DNA of 64,000 bases, taken from the NCBI RefSeq assembly GCF_025143825.1, contig NZ_CP083560.1, positions 1,550,001 through 1,614,000 of the forward strand, given 5' to 3'. The translations under genes were made by a program, and so were the position numbers. Under the pieces are notes generated by a model. That model saw nothing but the letters and a program-made list of their open reading frames with translations. It searched no databases and had not been told where the DNA came from. Positions 43,864 to 53,435 of the stretch are shown here, in pieces (the stretch's first letter is position 1; every line of letters begins with the position of its first letter). This stretch comes from Sulfitobacter sp. S223 (GTDB lineage: Bacteria > Pseudomonadota > Alphaproteobacteria > Rhodobacterales > Rhodobacteraceae).

Positions 43864-45609
43864 ATGAACCTTTTTGCCGATATCCGTACCCTTGTAGTGA
43901 GCGCGCTTGACGCGATGGTTACCGCGGGCGATTTGCCCGCTGGTCTGTCCACCGATAATGTCACGGCAGAGCCACCGCGAGACGCAGCGCACGGCGATAT
44001 GGCGACCAACGCGGCGATGGTGCTGGCCAAGCCTGCGGGCATGAAGCCACGTGACATTGCCGAAAAGCTGGCGGCCTTGCTGGCAGCTGATCCGCGCATC
44101 ACAAGTGCCGACGTGGCTGGACCCGGATTTCTGAACCTGCGGCTTGCGCCCTCTGTCTGGCAAGGCGTTGCAAAGGACGTGCTTGAGAACGGCACAGATT
44201 ATGGCCGTGGCACGCTGGGTGCCGGCAAAAGCGTGAATGTCGAATACGTCTCTGCGAACCCTACGGGACCGCTGCACGTGGGCCACACGCGCGGTGCGGT
44301 CTTTGGCGACGCGCTTGCCAGCTTGCTGGCCTATGCCGGTTGGGATGTCACGCGCGAATATGTCATCAACGACGGCGGCAACCAGATCGACGCGCTCGCG
44401 CGGTCGGTTTATCTGCGCTATCTTGAGGCACACGGCCAAGAGGTTGCATTTCCCGATGGCACTTACCCCGGTGACTATCTGATCCCCGTCGGTGAAAAGC
44501 TGAAAGCGGAAGTTGGCGACAAATATATCGACCAGCCTGAGGAACTCTGGCTTGACCCGATCCGCAACTTTGCCACGGACGAGATGATGGAACTGATCCG
44601 CGAGGATCTGGCCCTGCTTGGCGTGAAGATGGACAGGTTCTTCTCGGAGAAATCCTTGTACAACACCGGCAAGATCGAAGCCTGCCTGCAAAAGCTGGAT
44701 GATATGGGGCTGATCTATACCGGAACGCTTGAGCCGCCAAAGGGCAAACTGCCTGATGACTGGGAAGCGCGTGAGCAGACACTTTTCAAATCCACCGAGT
44801 TCGGTGACGATCAGGATCGCCCCATCAAAAAGAACGATGGCGCATGGACCTATTTCGCGCCTGACATTGCGTATCATAACGACAAGGTCGAACGTGGCTA
44901 CGACGCGCTGATCAACGTCTTTGGCGCGGATCATGGTGGCTATGTCAAACGGATGAAGGCAGCTGTGCATGCACTGTCGGGCGGCAAGGTGCCGTTGGAT
45001 ATCAAGCTGACGCAGTTGGTGAAGTTGTTCAAGAATGGCGAAGAGTTCAAGATGTCCAAGCGGGCAGGGAACTTTGTCACCTTGCGCGACCTGATTGACG
45101 AAGTCGGCAGCGACGTGACGCGCTTTGTGATGCTGACCCGCAAGAACGACGCGCCGCTTGATTTCGATTTCTCCAAAGTGATGGAGCAATCGCGCGAGAA
45201 CCCTGTGTTCTATGTGCAATACGCCCACGCGCGGGTGGCCAGCGTTATGCGCAAAGCCACGGAGGCAGGCATCGACGTCAGCGATACAGCCCTGAAGGCC
45301 GCCGACCTTAGCAAGCTTGACCATCCGGCCGAGCTGGCGCTGCTGCGCAAAGTTGCAGAATGGCCGCGCCTGATCGAAACTGCCGCGCGCAGCAACGAGC
45401 CACACCGCGTTGCCTTCTATCTCTATGAACTTGCAGGGGATTTGCACGGGTTCTGGAATTTGGGTAACGCCGAGACAGGCTTGCGCTTTATTCAGGAGGA
45501 CGATCCTGCAACATCACAAGCGAAAATTGCCCTTGCGCGGGCAGTAGCGATTGTAATTGCAGCCGGCTTGGGTATCCTCGGCGTAACTCCTGCGGAAGAA
45601 ATGCGCTAA
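43864..45609 (+). CDS. argS: Arginyl-tRNA synthetase
   Basis: 581 residues from the ATG at 43864; an upstream in-frame ATG at 43831 lacks conservation. N-terminal tRNA-binding domain, class I core with [20 protein letters not shown] (HIGH as HVGH), [12 protein letters not shown], and [15 protein letters not shown] (KMSKS), then the C-terminal anticodon-binding helices. Charges tRNA-Arg. A 580-residue open frame on the opposite strand is an antisense shadow. Confidence 0.97.
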   Translation: MNLFADIRTLVVSALDAMVTAGDLPAGLSTDNVTAEPPRDAAHGDMATNAAMVLAKPAGMKPRDIAEKLAALLAADPRITSADVAGPGFLNLRLAPSVWQGVAKDVLENGTDYGRGTLGAGKSVNVEYVSANPTGPLHVGHTRGAVFGDALASLLAYAGWDVTREYVINDGGNQIDALARSVYLRYLEAHGQEVAFPDGTYPGDYLIPVGEKLKAEVGDKYIDQPEELWLDPIRNFATDEMMELIREDLALLGVKMDRFFSEKSLYNTGKIEACLQKLDDMGLIYTGTLEPPKGKLPDDWEAREQTLFKSTEFGDDQDRPIKKNDGAWTYFAPDIAYHNDKVERGYDALINVFGADHGGYVKRMKAAVHALSGGKVPLDIKLTQLVKLFKNGEEFKMSKRAGNFVTLRDLIDEVGSDVTRFVMLTRKNDAPLDFDFSKVMEQSRENPVFYVQYAHARVASVMRKATEAGIDVSDTALKAADLSKLDHPAELALLRKVAEWPRLIETAARSNEPHRVAFYLYELAGDLHGFWNLGNAETGLRFIQEDDPATSQAKIALARAVAIVIAAGLGILGVTPAEEMR

Positions 45610-45682
45610 GCGTTCACCTCAGGCTACAGGCAACGAACATCAGATCCGTGCGGCAATGTACTGCGCGGGCAGAGAGGCAAAG

Positions 45683-46636
45683 ATGGCAGATTACACACAG
45701 ACCCCTCAGGGGGGCTATGCGCCACATGTGCATCCCGAGTATGCAGTGGCTCAGACGTCTTCGATAGGCAAACTGACAAATCTGACTGGTGCGGCTGTAT
45801 CGCTGGCGCTGGTCGTTGGTGTTGGTGTTTGGGGCTACAAGCTTTTGGTGCGTGACGTAAGCGGCATCCCTGTGGTTCGCGCCGCCGCGGGTGAGATGCG
45901 CGTGCGCCCCGAAGAGCCGGGCGGTGATTTTGCGCAACATCAGGGGCTGTCTGTAAATACGATTGCGGCGATCGGTTCCACCGAGGAACGCGCCGAACAG
46001 CTGCGCCTTGCGCCAGAGCCGACCGTGCTGGCAGAGGAAGACCAGCCAATGCCCGAGATTGAAGATGCCGCCATGGTAGAAACGCCCGGGGCCGACGCGC
46101 CTGTAGATGGGAATATCATCGCCGCACTTGAAAGCGGTTCGGTCGAGGACCTTGTCGCGCAATTGACCCAAGGGGTTACGCCCATGGATGCGCTAGAAGC
46201 GGAAAACGTTCCGGTTCTGGCTTCGGCTGATGTGCAGGCTGTGCCTGATTCTGTACGCGGAATGCGGGTTTCTTTGCGTCCATCCTTGCGGCCCAAGCGT
46301 GCCAGCCGCACCGTCGCCGCCACGCCAGTCGCAGCGACAGCGATCTCCAGCTCAGCCGTCGAGCTGGAAGCGGGCAGCCTGTCTGCCGGCACACGGCTGG
46401 TCCAGCTGGGTGCATTCGATTCCCCTGAAATCGCGCGCGCCCAGTGGGGCAAGCTCAACGCAAGGTTTGCACCCTTCATGGAAGGGAAACAGCGGATCGT
46501 GATGGAGGCCAAATCCGGCGGCCGCACGTTCTACCGTTTGCGGGCACACGGCTTTGAAGATATCGGCGATGCCCGCCGCTTCTGTTCGGCTCTTGTTGCG
46601 GAAAGCGTGGATTGCATCCCTGTGGTGACACGGTGA
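45683..46636 (+). CDS. SPOR-domain membrane protein
   Basis: 317 residues from the ATG at 45683. One membrane helix at about 29-53 (LTGAAVSLALVVGVGVWGY), then a long acidic, Pro/Ala-rich periplasmic linker (about 60-215), and a C-terminal SPOR domain (about 235-317; TRLVQLGAFDSPEIARAQW, FYRLRAHGFEDIGDARRFC). SPOR domains bind glycan strands stripped of stem peptides at division sites. Coupled to nagZ by GTGA, in keeping with a cell-wall role. Confidence 0.88.
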   Translation: MADYTQTPQGGYAPHVHPEYAVAQTSSIGKLTNLTGAAVSLALVVGVGVWGYKLLVRDVSGIPVVRAAAGEMRVRPEEPGGDFAQHQGLSVNTIAAIGSTEERAEQLRLAPEPTVLAEEDQPMPEIEDAAMVETPGADAPVDGNIIAALESGSVEDLVAQLTQGVTPMDALEAENVPVLASADVQAVPDSVRGMRVSLRPSLRPKRASRTVAATPVAATAISSSAVELEAGSLSAGTRLVQLGAFDSPEIARAQWGKLNARFAPFMEGKQRIVMEAKSGGRTFYRLRAHGFEDIGDARRFCSALVAESVDCIPVVTR

Positions 46637-47652
46637 GCGGAGCAACCGCCCGCTTTGGGGCAACGATCCTTGATGCAGAAGGCCTGCGGCTGACTGCCGA
46701 GGAAAAGGCGTTGTTTCGCGATGTGAACCCTTTCGGGTTCATTCTTTTTGCCCGCAACATCGACACGCCTGATCAAATCCGCGCCCTGTGTGATGATTTC
46801 CGTGAGGCCGTCTGCCATAACGCGCCAATCACCATCGACCAAGAGGGCGGCCGCGTACAGCGCCTGCGGGCGCCGCGTTGGCGCGAATGGCTGCCGCCGA
46901 TGAATTTCGTTCAGGCCGCTGGTCAAAACGCCGCCGAGGCGATGTACATCAGGTTCCGCTTGATCGCGCATGAGCTTTTTGAGCTGGGCATCGACAGTAA
47001 CTGCGCGCCCATGGTGGATGTGCCCCGGTTCAATACTCATGAATTCCTGTACAACCGCTGCTATGGCCTTGATGCGCGCAATATCGCATTGATGGGACAG
47101 GCGGCCAATGACGGGATGCTGGCGGGCGGCGTGTTGCCCGTGATCAAACACATCCCCGGACACGGGCTTGCCACGGCTGACAGCCATTTCGAATTGCCCC
47201 GCGTTGCTGCCAGCCTGGAAGAGCTTGACCGCGTTGATTTCGCCCCCTTCAAGGCGCTGCGTGACACGCCGATGGGTATGACTGCCCATGTGGTTTATGA
47301 GGCGGTTGATCCTGCGCCCGCGACGCTGAGTGCGCGGATGATGCAAGTGATCCGCGAAGACATCGGTTTTGACAACCTGATCATGACAGATGACATCTCG
47401 ATGAAGGCGCTCAGCGGCTCGCTGGGGGATCTCAGCCGCGATGCGCTGGCTGCGGGCTGTGATATAATTCTGCACTGCAACGGTACGCTGGCAGAGCGAT
47501 CCGAGGTGGCCCAAGCAGCAGGTGAGATGACGGATGCTGCACAGCGCCGTGCCCTGCGCGCCCTTAGCTATCGCCAGACCCCCGACGATATTGACATTCC
47601 CGCTCTCGATGCGCAGCTTAAGGCGCTTGTGGGCGAGGAATTGCATGGCTGA
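46633..47652 (+). CDS. nagZ: Beta-N-acetylhexosaminidase
   Basis: 339 residues from a GTG that overlaps the SPOR gene stop. Glycoside hydrolase family 3: NPFGFILFARNI, TIDQEGGRVQRL, KHIPGHGLATADSHFELP (catalytic Asp-His dyad loop) and the nucleophile in MTDDISMKALSG. Cytoplasmic, no signal peptide: it cuts GlcNAc-anhydroMurNAc in cell-wall recycling. Overlaps scpA by eight bases. Confidence 0.93.
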   Translation: MSGATARFGATILDAEGLRLTAEEKALFRDVNPFGFILFARNIDTPDQIRALCDDFREAVCHNAPITIDQEGGRVQRLRAPRWREWLPPMNFVQAAGQNAAEAMYIRFRLIAHELFELGIDSNCAPMVDVPRFNTHEFLYNRCYGLDARNIALMGQAANDGMLAGGVLPVIKHIPGHGLATADSHFELPRVAASLEELDRVDFAPFKALRDTPMGMTAHVVYEAVDPAPATLSARMMQVIREDIGFDNLIMTDDISMKALSGSLGDLSRDALAAGCDIILHCNGTLAERSEVAQAAGEMTDAAQRRALRALSYRQTPDDIDIPALDAQLKALVGEELHG

Positions 47653-48427
47653 AAACCTTTTCGAGGAAGACAGCACAACCGTAGCGGAACGGCTGGCGGC
47701 CGAGGCGTTGATTGTGGATGTGGACGGGTTTGAAGGCCCGCTTGATCTATTGTTGACCCTCAGCCGGACCCAGAAGGTGGACCTGCGCAAAGTCTCTGTG
47801 TTGCAGTTGGCGCGCCAGTACCTTGCGTTTGTTGAAAAGGCCAAGGCGTTGCGGCTTGAACTGGCCGCTGACTATCTTGTGATGGCAGCATGGCTGGCTT
47901 TTCTTAAATCCCGTTTGCTACTGCCCCCGGATCCTAGCGAAGAAGGCCCTTCGGGAGAGGAACTGGCGGCACATCTGGCGTTTCAGCTGGAACGACTGGC
48001 TGCAATGCGCGATGTGGCTGCGCGGCTTATGGCACGTGACCAGCTTGGCCGTGACTTTTTCGCGCGCGGCCAGACGCAGATGGTCGAACGTGTGCGCCGC
48101 GTGACCTATACCGCGACGCTGCTGGATTTGATGCAGGGCTATGCGCGCATCCGAACCCGCGATGATTTCCGCCCGTTTGTCATGGACCGCGACAGTGTCT
48201 TCACGATGGAGCAAGCGTTGGAGCGGATGAGGGGCCTCATCGGCTATGCAGGCGATTGGGGCGATCTCATGAGCTATCTGCCCGAAGGCTGGGAAAGCGA
48301 TCCGGTCAAGCGCCGCTCAGCCACGGCGGCCACTTTTGCCGCCTCGCTTGAGTTGGTAAAAGAAGGGCATCTGGAAATCCGCCAAAGCGAAAGCTTCGCA
48401 CCAATCCAGCTTCGCAAGAAAGATTAG
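47645..48427 (+). CDS. scpA: Segregation and condensation protein A
   Basis: 260 residues from the ATG at 47645 inside the nagZ end. Kleisin of the SMC complex: VDGFEGPLDLLLTLSRTQKVDLRKVSVLQLARQYL is the family's conserved N-terminal helix region; LAADYLVMAAWLAFLKSRLLLP follows. Bridges SMC heads with ScpB for chromosome organisation. scpB begins four bases later. Confidence 0.95.
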   Translation: MAENLFEEDSTTVAERLAAEALIVDVDGFEGPLDLLLTLSRTQKVDLRKVSVLQLARQYLAFVEKAKALRLELAADYLVMAAWLAFLKSRLLLPPDPSEEGPSGEELAAHLAFQLERLAAMRDVAARLMARDQLGRDFFARGQTQMVERVRRVTYTATLLDLMQGYARIRTRDDFRPFVMDRDSVFTMEQALERMRGLIGYAGDWGDLMSYLPEGWESDPVKRRSATAATFAASLELVKEGHLEIRQSESFAPIQLRKKD

Positions 48428-48431
48428 ATAT

Positions 48432-49088
48432 ATGTCACAAGAGCCTGAAATCGAAGAAGAAAGCCTTTTTGACGCCCCGCCTATGGCAGAACAGGAACGC
48501 ATGATAGAGGCGATCCTTTTCGCGAGTGCAGAGCCGGTGACCTTGCGCGAACTAGAGGCGCGGATGCCACATGGTTGTGATGCCGCCGAAGCGATGGTTT
48601 ATGTGCGCCGTCGCTATGAAGGACGCGGCGTGCATGTGATGAAAATCGGTGATTCATATGCGCTTCGCACGGCTGCCGATCTTGGCTACCTGATGCAAAA
48701 AGAAACTGTCGAGGTGCGCAAGCTTAGTCGCGCCGCGATCGAAACTTTGGCCATCATCGCATACCATCAGCCGGTCACCCGTGCCGAGATCGAAGAAATT
48801 CGTGGCGTGTCAGTTTCTCGTGGGACGGTGGACCAACTGCTGGAGCTCGAATGGATCCGCTTTGGTAGACGCAAGATGACACCTGGCCGCCCAGTTACGT
48901 TCGTTGTGACGGAAGGCTTCCTCGATCACTTCGGACTGGAGAACGCCCGCGACCTCCCGGGCCTCAAAGAACTGCGCTCTGCCGGTTTGCTAGAAAGCCG
49001 TCCGGGCGTGAGCCTGATGCCAAAGGTTGGCGAAGAAGATGACGAGCCCGAAAGCACCGAAGGCCAGAGCGAACTATTCGAAGATTGA
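48432..49088 (+). CDS. scpB: Segregation and condensation protein B
   Basis: 218 residues. Two winged-helix domains: EQERMIEAILFASAEPVTLREL and LSRAAIETLAIIAYHQPVTRAEIEEIRGV, the latter the best conserved ScpB segment, followed by GRPVTFVVTEGFLDHFGL. Acidic C-terminal tail. Binds ScpA in the SMC complex. Confidence 0.95.
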   Translation: MSQEPEIEEESLFDAPPMAEQERMIEAILFASAEPVTLRELEARMPHGCDAAEAMVYVRRRYEGRGVHVMKIGDSYALRTAADLGYLMQKETVEVRKLSRAAIETLAIIAYHQPVTRAEIEEIRGVSVSRGTVDQLLELEWIRFGRRKMTPGRPVTFVVTEGFLDHFGLENARDLPGLKELRSAGLLESRPGVSLMPKVGEEDDEPESTEGQSELFED

Positions 49089-49149
49089 TACGCAAAATTG
49101 CCGCAATTGTCGCTATAATGGCAACAAACGACCTGCAAAGGAGAGCAGA

Positions 49150-49425
49150 ATGAATCAGATCATCAACATGGTCATCCGTCAGTTGACGCGTAAATTGCTC
49201 AACAAGGGTATTGATGCCAGCTTTAACAAAGCAGCGTCACTTCGCAACGGCCGCGCAGAGGCGCAGCAGCAAGGCGCAATCGATGACTATGGCAATCCTG
49301 TGAAGGGTAACCCAACCCAAGAAGAGGTGCGCGCGGCACGCCGCGCAAAACGTCAGGGCGGCGGGCAGGGTCCACGTCAGGCTAAACAAGCCATGAAAAT
49401 GATCCGCCGCGCAGGTAAACTGTAA
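49150..49425 (+). CDS. Small basic protein of unknown function
   Basis: 91 residues from the ATG at 49150, with AAAGGAGAG before it. I do not recognise the family. N-terminal amphipathic helix (INMVIRQLTRKLLNKGI), then a Gln/Gly- and Arg/Lys-rich tail (ARRAKRQGGGQGPRQAKQ). The charge suggests nucleic-acid or membrane binding (inference). Located where scpAB are followed by tat genes in some relatives; it shows no Tat-like helix. Confidence 0.65.
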   Translation: MNQIINMVIRQLTRKLLNKGIDASFNKAASLRNGRAEAQQQGAIDDYGNPVKGNPTQEEVRAARRAKRQGGGQGPRQAKQAMKMIRRAGKL

Positions 49426-49446
49426 TCAGCCAACCCACCATTTCTT

Positions 49447-49510
49447 TTGGCCGCAAGTATCCCGGGGGAATCGGTGCTTGCACCGATGGGGGCTGGCCCC
49501 CTCTGGCCAA
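49447..49510. terminator. Composite stem-loop element after the small basic protein gene
   Basis: Two adjacent hairpins, ATCGGTGC-TT-GCACCGAT (49470-49487) and GGGGGC-TG-GCCCCC (49488-49501), enclosed by an outer TTGGCC (49447-49452) / GGCCAA (49505-49510) pair. Lies between convergent genes and resembles the GGGGGCAGCGCCCCC-type intergenic elements frequent in Rhodobacterales genomes. Confidence 0.5.
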
Positions 49511-49515
49511 GGTAT

Positions 49516-50592
49516 TCAGGGCAGTTTGAAGTGCTTTGACAGCTTCAGGCCCTGACCTTGATAGTTGGAGGCGATACCCGCGCCATACAGTTGCGTTGGT
49601 GCTTCGCTCATCCGTTCGTAAACCAGCCGCCCGACGACCTGACCGTGCTCCAGCACAAAGGGCGCTTCGTGACAGCGCACTTCCAGCACGCCGCGCGACC
49701 CCGCACCGCCAGCAGCATCGTGACCAAATCCGGGGTCGAAGAAACCCGCGTAATGCACACGGAATTCGCCCACCATCGCAAGGTATGGGGCCATTTCGGC
49801 GGCATAATCAGGGGGGATGGTTACCGCCTCGCGGCTAACGAGGATATAGAATGCCCCCGGATCCAGAATAATCTGACCATTTGAGCTGTGGACCTCTTCC
49901 CAATAATCGGCAGGCGCGTAATGTCCGATTTTATCCAGATCAATGACGCCCGTGTGTGGTTTGGCGCGGTAGCCTACCAGGGTGGTATCCTTGAGCCGCA
50001 GATCGACGGAAAAGCCTAACCCATCATCAATGACAGCATCGCCATCCACAAGCGGGGTTTGCGCGTGCAGTGTCCGCAAATCATCATCGCTGAGTACGGC
50101 ATCACCTGTACCAAAGCGGATTTGATTTAGGCGCATACCCGGACGCACCAGCACGGAAAAGGACCGCGGACATATTTCAGCGTAAAGCGGGCCATGATAG
50201 CCGGCCGCAATCCGGTCGAATTCAGTTCCGCCATCGGTGATCGTACGGGTCAGCAGATCAAGCCTGCCAGTTGAGCTTTTGGCGTTTGCCACAGCGCTGA
50301 CATTGTCGGGCAGGGCCAGATGCTCCATCAGCGGCACGACATAGACCGCACCTTTTTCCAACACAGCGCCTTGAGTGAGATCCACGCGGTGCATCTCGAA
50401 CTCTTGCAAGCGGTCCGCGACCTTTGCGCCGTGCCCGGCCAAAAACGAGGCGCGCACGCGGTAGGCCACGGTGCCAAGGCGCAGATCAAGGCTGGCAGGT
50501 TGTATTTGTGCAGAATCCACGGACGGTTCGGCAGCGATCACGCCTTGCGCAATCATCGTTTCAAGCTGTTGGTTTGGGATTACGCCGGGCAT
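49516..50592 (-). CDS. dcd: 2'-deoxycytidine 5'-triphosphate deaminase, tandem-domain form
   Basis: 358 residues, about twice the length of E. coli Dcd. First dUTPase-like beta domain (about 15-180: IQPASLDLRLG, NAKSSTGRLDLLTRTI, YAEICPRSFSVLVRPGMRLNQIRF) and a second one (about 190-350: FSVDLRLKD, DPGAFYILVSREAVTIPP, HYAGFFDPGFGHD, VLEVRCHEAPFVLEHGQVVGRLVYE). This fused form occurs in alphaproteobacteria; it makes dUTP from dCTP on the route to thymidylate. Confidence 0.88.
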   Translation of the reverse strand: MPGVIPNQQLETMIAQGVIAAEPSVDSAQIQPASLDLRLGTVAYRVRASFLAGHGAKVADRLQEFEMHRVDLTQGAVLEKGAVYVVPLMEHLALPDNVSAVANAKSSTGRLDLLTRTITDGGTEFDRIAAGYHGPLYAEICPRSFSVLVRPGMRLNQIRFGTGDAVLSDDDLRTLHAQTPLVDGDAVIDDGLGFSVDLRLKDTTLVGYRAKPHTGVIDLDKIGHYAPADYWEEVHSSNGQIILDPGAFYILVSREAVTIPPDYAAEMAPYLAMVGEFRVHYAGFFDPGFGHDAAGGAGSRGVLEVRCHEAPFVLEHGQVVGRLVYERMSEAPTQLYGAGIASNYQGQGLKLSKHFKLP

Positions 50593-50627
50593 GAAGCGTC
50601 CTTTTGGTCAGCAGTCTCTAGATGCAC

Positions 50628-50661
50628 AAAACGCCCGCAACCGATGGGATGCGAGCGTTTT
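50628..50661 (-). terminator. Terminator downstream of tRNA-Pro
   Basis: Stem AAAACGC(C)CGCA / TGCG(A)GCGTTTT with one mismatch, ending in TTTT on the minus strand, ten bases beyond the tRNA 3' end. Confidence 0.75.
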
Positions 50662-50671
50662 GCGTATGTCG

Positions 50672-50748
50672 TGGTCGGGCTAGCAGGACTCGAACCTGCG
50701 ACCTTCCGTCCCCCAGACGGACGCGCTACCAGGCTGCGCCATAGCCCG
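50672..50748 (-). tRNA. tRNA-Pro (anticodon GGG)
   Basis: 77 nt on the minus strand with encoded CCA. Acceptor stem CGGGCTA / TAGCCCG, discriminator A, anticodon arm TCCGT-CTGGGGG-ACGGA giving GGG at positions 34-36, T arm with GGTTCGAATCC. All arms close. Confidence 0.97.
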
Positions 50749-50759
50749 ACATGGAGGTG

Positions 50760-50787
50760 TTCATACCGCATAAACAGGGCGGTGCAA
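50760..50787 (-). promoter_or_regulatory. Probable promoter of tRNA-Pro
   Basis: On the minus strand TTGCAC, 16 bases, TATGAA, ending 11 bases before the mature tRNA 5' end. Reasonable sigma-70 spacing. Confidence 0.5.
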
Positions 50788-50816
50788 GAGGCAATCGCAC
50801 CCATTCGGCGTCACCG

Positions 50817-52064
50817 TCAGGATTTTGACGGCGCGCTGCCCCGACGCGCAGCCATGCGGTCGCGCAGGGAAGAAAGCTCCGCCAGCAGTGGTATCATCTT
50901 TTGCGCTGTTGCCTTGTCCAAAGACGGGATGCGACCGACACGGGTGAGGGTTGAGACATCAGCGTAAATGTCCTGCTCCGCCGTTATTTCGGGCATGCCA
51001 ATATCGCGTGGCTTGGGGCGCGCGGGCGTTTGCGTGGCTTCGTCAGCCTTCGACGTGGCAGGATCTGTTTCGTCGTTTTCTGCTGTCTCTTCTGCGGGTG
51101 TCGAAGGGTCAGCCGCTTCTGATGTGTCTTGAGACGACGATAGCGTCTCTACGGTTTCGTCAGCTTCTGCTTCCTCGGATGCGGCGGTCAAAGTCTGTTC
51201 TTTAGCCTCCGCTTCGGGGGTATTTTCTGCTGTCTCTTGGCGATCGGAAGTATCATCAGAAATCGTTTCAGCCATTTCAGCGTCGCCTGCCGCCAGCGTA
51301 TCTTCATCTGGTGCAGAATCTTCGGCTACGACTGGTTTCATGTCATCAACTTCGCCAACCTCTGGCGTCGCATCATCTGCTTCGTCTTTGTCGGCTGCTG
51401 CAATCTCTTCTATCGGCGCAGACGCATCTTCCGGCTGAGCAGGCGTCTCTTCAGTGCGCACTTCTATCTCTGCCGGGGCTTCTGTCGGCTCTTCAACTGA
51501 AAGCTGTGATGAGGCTTCTTCGTCCGCTGCTTCATCTGTCGCAAACAGCTCCGGCTGGTCTTCGACTTTAGGTGCGTCCGGTTCGTCGCCTGTTTCTTCA
51601 GGCTCGGAGCTGGCCTGTTCAGCTGTTTCCACCTGTGCTTGAGCGGTGTCTTCTTCTGCGGTTTCCTGCAAAGTCTCTGGTTCTACTTCTTTCGGGGCTT
51701 CAAAAGGCAGTACCACGGCCTCGGGCTCTTGCTCTGGCGTCTGCTTTGGTTCCGGCTTGGCAGCGCTCTGAACCTCGACGTCGGCATCATCCAGCGGAAC
51801 CGACAGGGCGGCAACGTGGCTCATCCCTTCTTCCCGCAGGATTTTCTGCACACCTTTGATCGTCAATCCGTCATCGTGCAACAGACGCTTGATACCACCC
51901 AGCAACAGCATATCTGCGGGCCGATAGTAGCGTCTGCCACCCGCACGTTTGATCGGCTTTACTTGGGTGAATTTGCTCTCCCAAAAGCGCAGCACGTGGG
52001 CTTGAATCCCAAGCCACTCTGCAACCTCAGAGATTGTACGGAAAGCGTCAGGCGATTTGGGCAT
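50817..52064 (-). CDS. MerR family regulator with a long acidic extension
   Basis: 415 residues from the ATG at 52064, four bases after the ihfA stop. N-terminal MerR helix-turn-helix (about 6-75: [45 protein letters not shown]). Then about 270 residues (85-355) dominated by Glu, Asp, Ala, Thr and Pro with no predicted fold, and a short C-terminal part (about 365-415) with conserved-looking [22 protein letters not shown]. The gene order fabH-ihfA-merR is usual in Rhodobacterales. The effector is unknown; no MerR-type metal cysteines. Confidence 0.82.
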   Translation of the reverse strand: MPKSPDAFRTISEVAEWLGIQAHVLRFWESKFTQVKPIKRAGGRRYYRPADMLLLGGIKRLLHDDGLTIKGVQKILREEGMSHVAALSVPLDDADVEVQSAAKPEPKQTPEQEPEAVVLPFEAPKEVEPETLQETAEEDTAQAQVETAEQASSEPEETGDEPDAPKVEDQPELFATDEAADEEASSQLSVEEPTEAPAEIEVRTEETPAQPEDASAPIEEIAAADKDEADDATPEVGEVDDMKPVVAEDSAPDEDTLAAGDAEMAETISDDTSDRQETAENTPEAEAKEQTLTAASEEAEADETVETLSSSQDTSEAADPSTPAEETAENDETDPATSKADEATQTPARPKPRDIGMPEITAEQDIYADVSTLTRVGRIPSLDKATAQKMIPLLAELSSLRDRMAARRGSAPSKS

Positions 52065-52068
52065 CAGT

Positions 52069-52371
52069 TCAGGACTTGTTCCCGTCAGCGACACGATCTT
52101 TCATCAGATGTGATGGGCGGAACGTCAGAACGCGGCGTGGGTTGATCGGGACCTCTTCGCCGGTTTTTGGGTTGCGACCGATACGTGCTGATTTATCGCG
52201 TACAGAGAATGTGCCGAAGGAAGAGATTTTGACCTGTTCGCCGCGCACCAGCGCGTCGGACATTTCTTCCAGAACTGTTTCGACCAATTGCGCACTTTCG
52301 TTGCGCGACAGGCCCACCTCACGAAAAACAGCTTCGCTAAGATCCATCCGCGTCAATGTATTGCTTGTCAT
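52069..52371 (-). CDS. ihfA: Integration host factor subunit alpha
   Basis: 100 residues. HU/IHF fold: [52 protein letters not shown] with the DNA-intercalating proline region [11 protein letters not shown]. Alpha subunit by its place in the plsX-fabH-ihfA operon. Bends DNA as a heterodimer with IhfB. Confidence 0.95.
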   Translation of the reverse strand: MTSNTLTRMDLSEAVFREVGLSRNESAQLVETVLEEMSDALVRGEQVKISSFGTFSVRDKSARIGRNPKTGEEVPINPRRVLTFRPSHLMKDRVADGNKS

Positions 52372-52463
52372 GTTGTTCCCCAGTTTTCCTAAGACTTTGG
52401 CCAGCTTACGCTCTCAAGTCAATATCTTAGGCTTAATTGCGCGATCACCCGCCGCGCGCGTCC

Positions 52464-53435
52464 TTACCAGCGCAGAACAACTGCGCCCCATGCAAGGCCA
52501 CCACCGATGGCTTCTGTTACCACCAAATCGCCGGGTTTGATCTGGCCGCGCTCGACGCCGACAGAAAGCGCCAGTGGAATGGAGGCCGCTGACGTATTGC
52601 CGTGGTCCTGAACCGTGACCACGACTTTGTCCATGCTCAGGCCCAGTTTCTTGGCGGTCCCCTGAATGATGCGGATATTGGCCTGATGGGGCACGATCCA
52701 ATCGACATCCTCGCTGCTGATACCTGCGGTTTCCATGGCAGTGGTTGCGGTCTTGCTCAGCTTCTCGACGGCGTGACGGAACACCTGATTGCCCTGCATC
52801 CGCAGATAGCCTGTGGTGCCAGTAGAACTGCCCCCGTCTACATAAAGAAGATCGCGGTGGGTGCCGTCCGAGTTCAGGTCGGTAGAAAGAATGCCACGGT
52901 CGTCGGACGTGCCGTTGCCTTCATCGGCTTCCAGTACCAATGCACCCGCGCCATCGCCGAACAGGACGCATGTGCTGCGGTCTGTCCAATCCATGATGCG
53001 GCTGAATGTTTCTGCGCCGATCACCAATACACGGCGCGCTTGACCTGACAGTATCAGGGCGTTTGCATTGCTCAACGCAAAGATAAATCCGGCGCATACT
53101 GCTTGGATATCAAAGGCAAATCCGGATTTCATACCCAGCTGCGCCTGAACCATTGTCGCGGCAGAGGGGAAGGTCAGGTCGGCAGTAGAGGTTGCGACAA
53201 TGACCGCGTCGATATCGTCAGCCTCAAGGCCTGCCATCGCAAGAGCTTTCTTCGCGGCTGCGGTGGCCATGGTCGATGTTGTCTCGCCTTCGCCTGCGAA
53301 ATGGCGCCGCTCGATACCTGAGCGGGAGCGAATCCATTCATCATTTGTGTCCAGCGTGGCCTCGAACTCGGCGTTCTCGACAATCCGTTCAGGCAGATAA
53401 TGCCCGATACCTTTTACAACAGCGCGCATCATCAT
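52464..53435 (-). CDS. fabH: 3-oxoacyl-ACP synthase III
   Basis: 323 residues; the start overlaps the plsX stop in ATGATGATG. KASIII signatures: FDIQAVCAGFIFALSNA (catalytic Cys), VPHQANIRII (His) and DHGNTSAASIPLAL (Asn). Initiates fatty acid synthesis from acetyl-CoA and malonyl-ACP. Part of the DUF177-rpmF-plsX-fabH-ihfA-merR set. Confidence 0.95.
   Translation of the reverse strand: MMMRAVVKGIGHYLPERIVENAEFEATLDTNDEWIRSRSGIERRHFAGEGETTSTMATAAAKKALAMAGLEADDIDAVIVATSTADLTFPSAATMVQAQLGMKSGFAFDIQAVCAGFIFALSNANALILSGQARRVLVIGAETFSRIMDWTDRSTCVLFGDGAGALVLEADEGNGTSDDRGILSTDLNSDGTHRDLLYVDGGSSTGTTGYLRMQGNQVFRHAVEKLSKTATTAMETAGISSEDVDWIVPHQANIRIIQGTAKKLGLSMDKVVVTVQDHGNTSAASIPLALSVGVERGQIKPGDLVVTEAIGGGLAWGAVVLRW

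Noticed and set aside
43705..45447. 580-residue open frame on the minus strand opposite argS
   Set aside because: It is a full antisense shadow of argS with no signal, no ribosome binding site and no family motif; codon bias of high-GC genes opens this frame.
46531..47844. 437-residue minus-strand open frame opposite nagZ and scpA
   Set aside because: Antisense to two well-recognised genes; composition is that of a reverse frame (many His, Arg, Cys).
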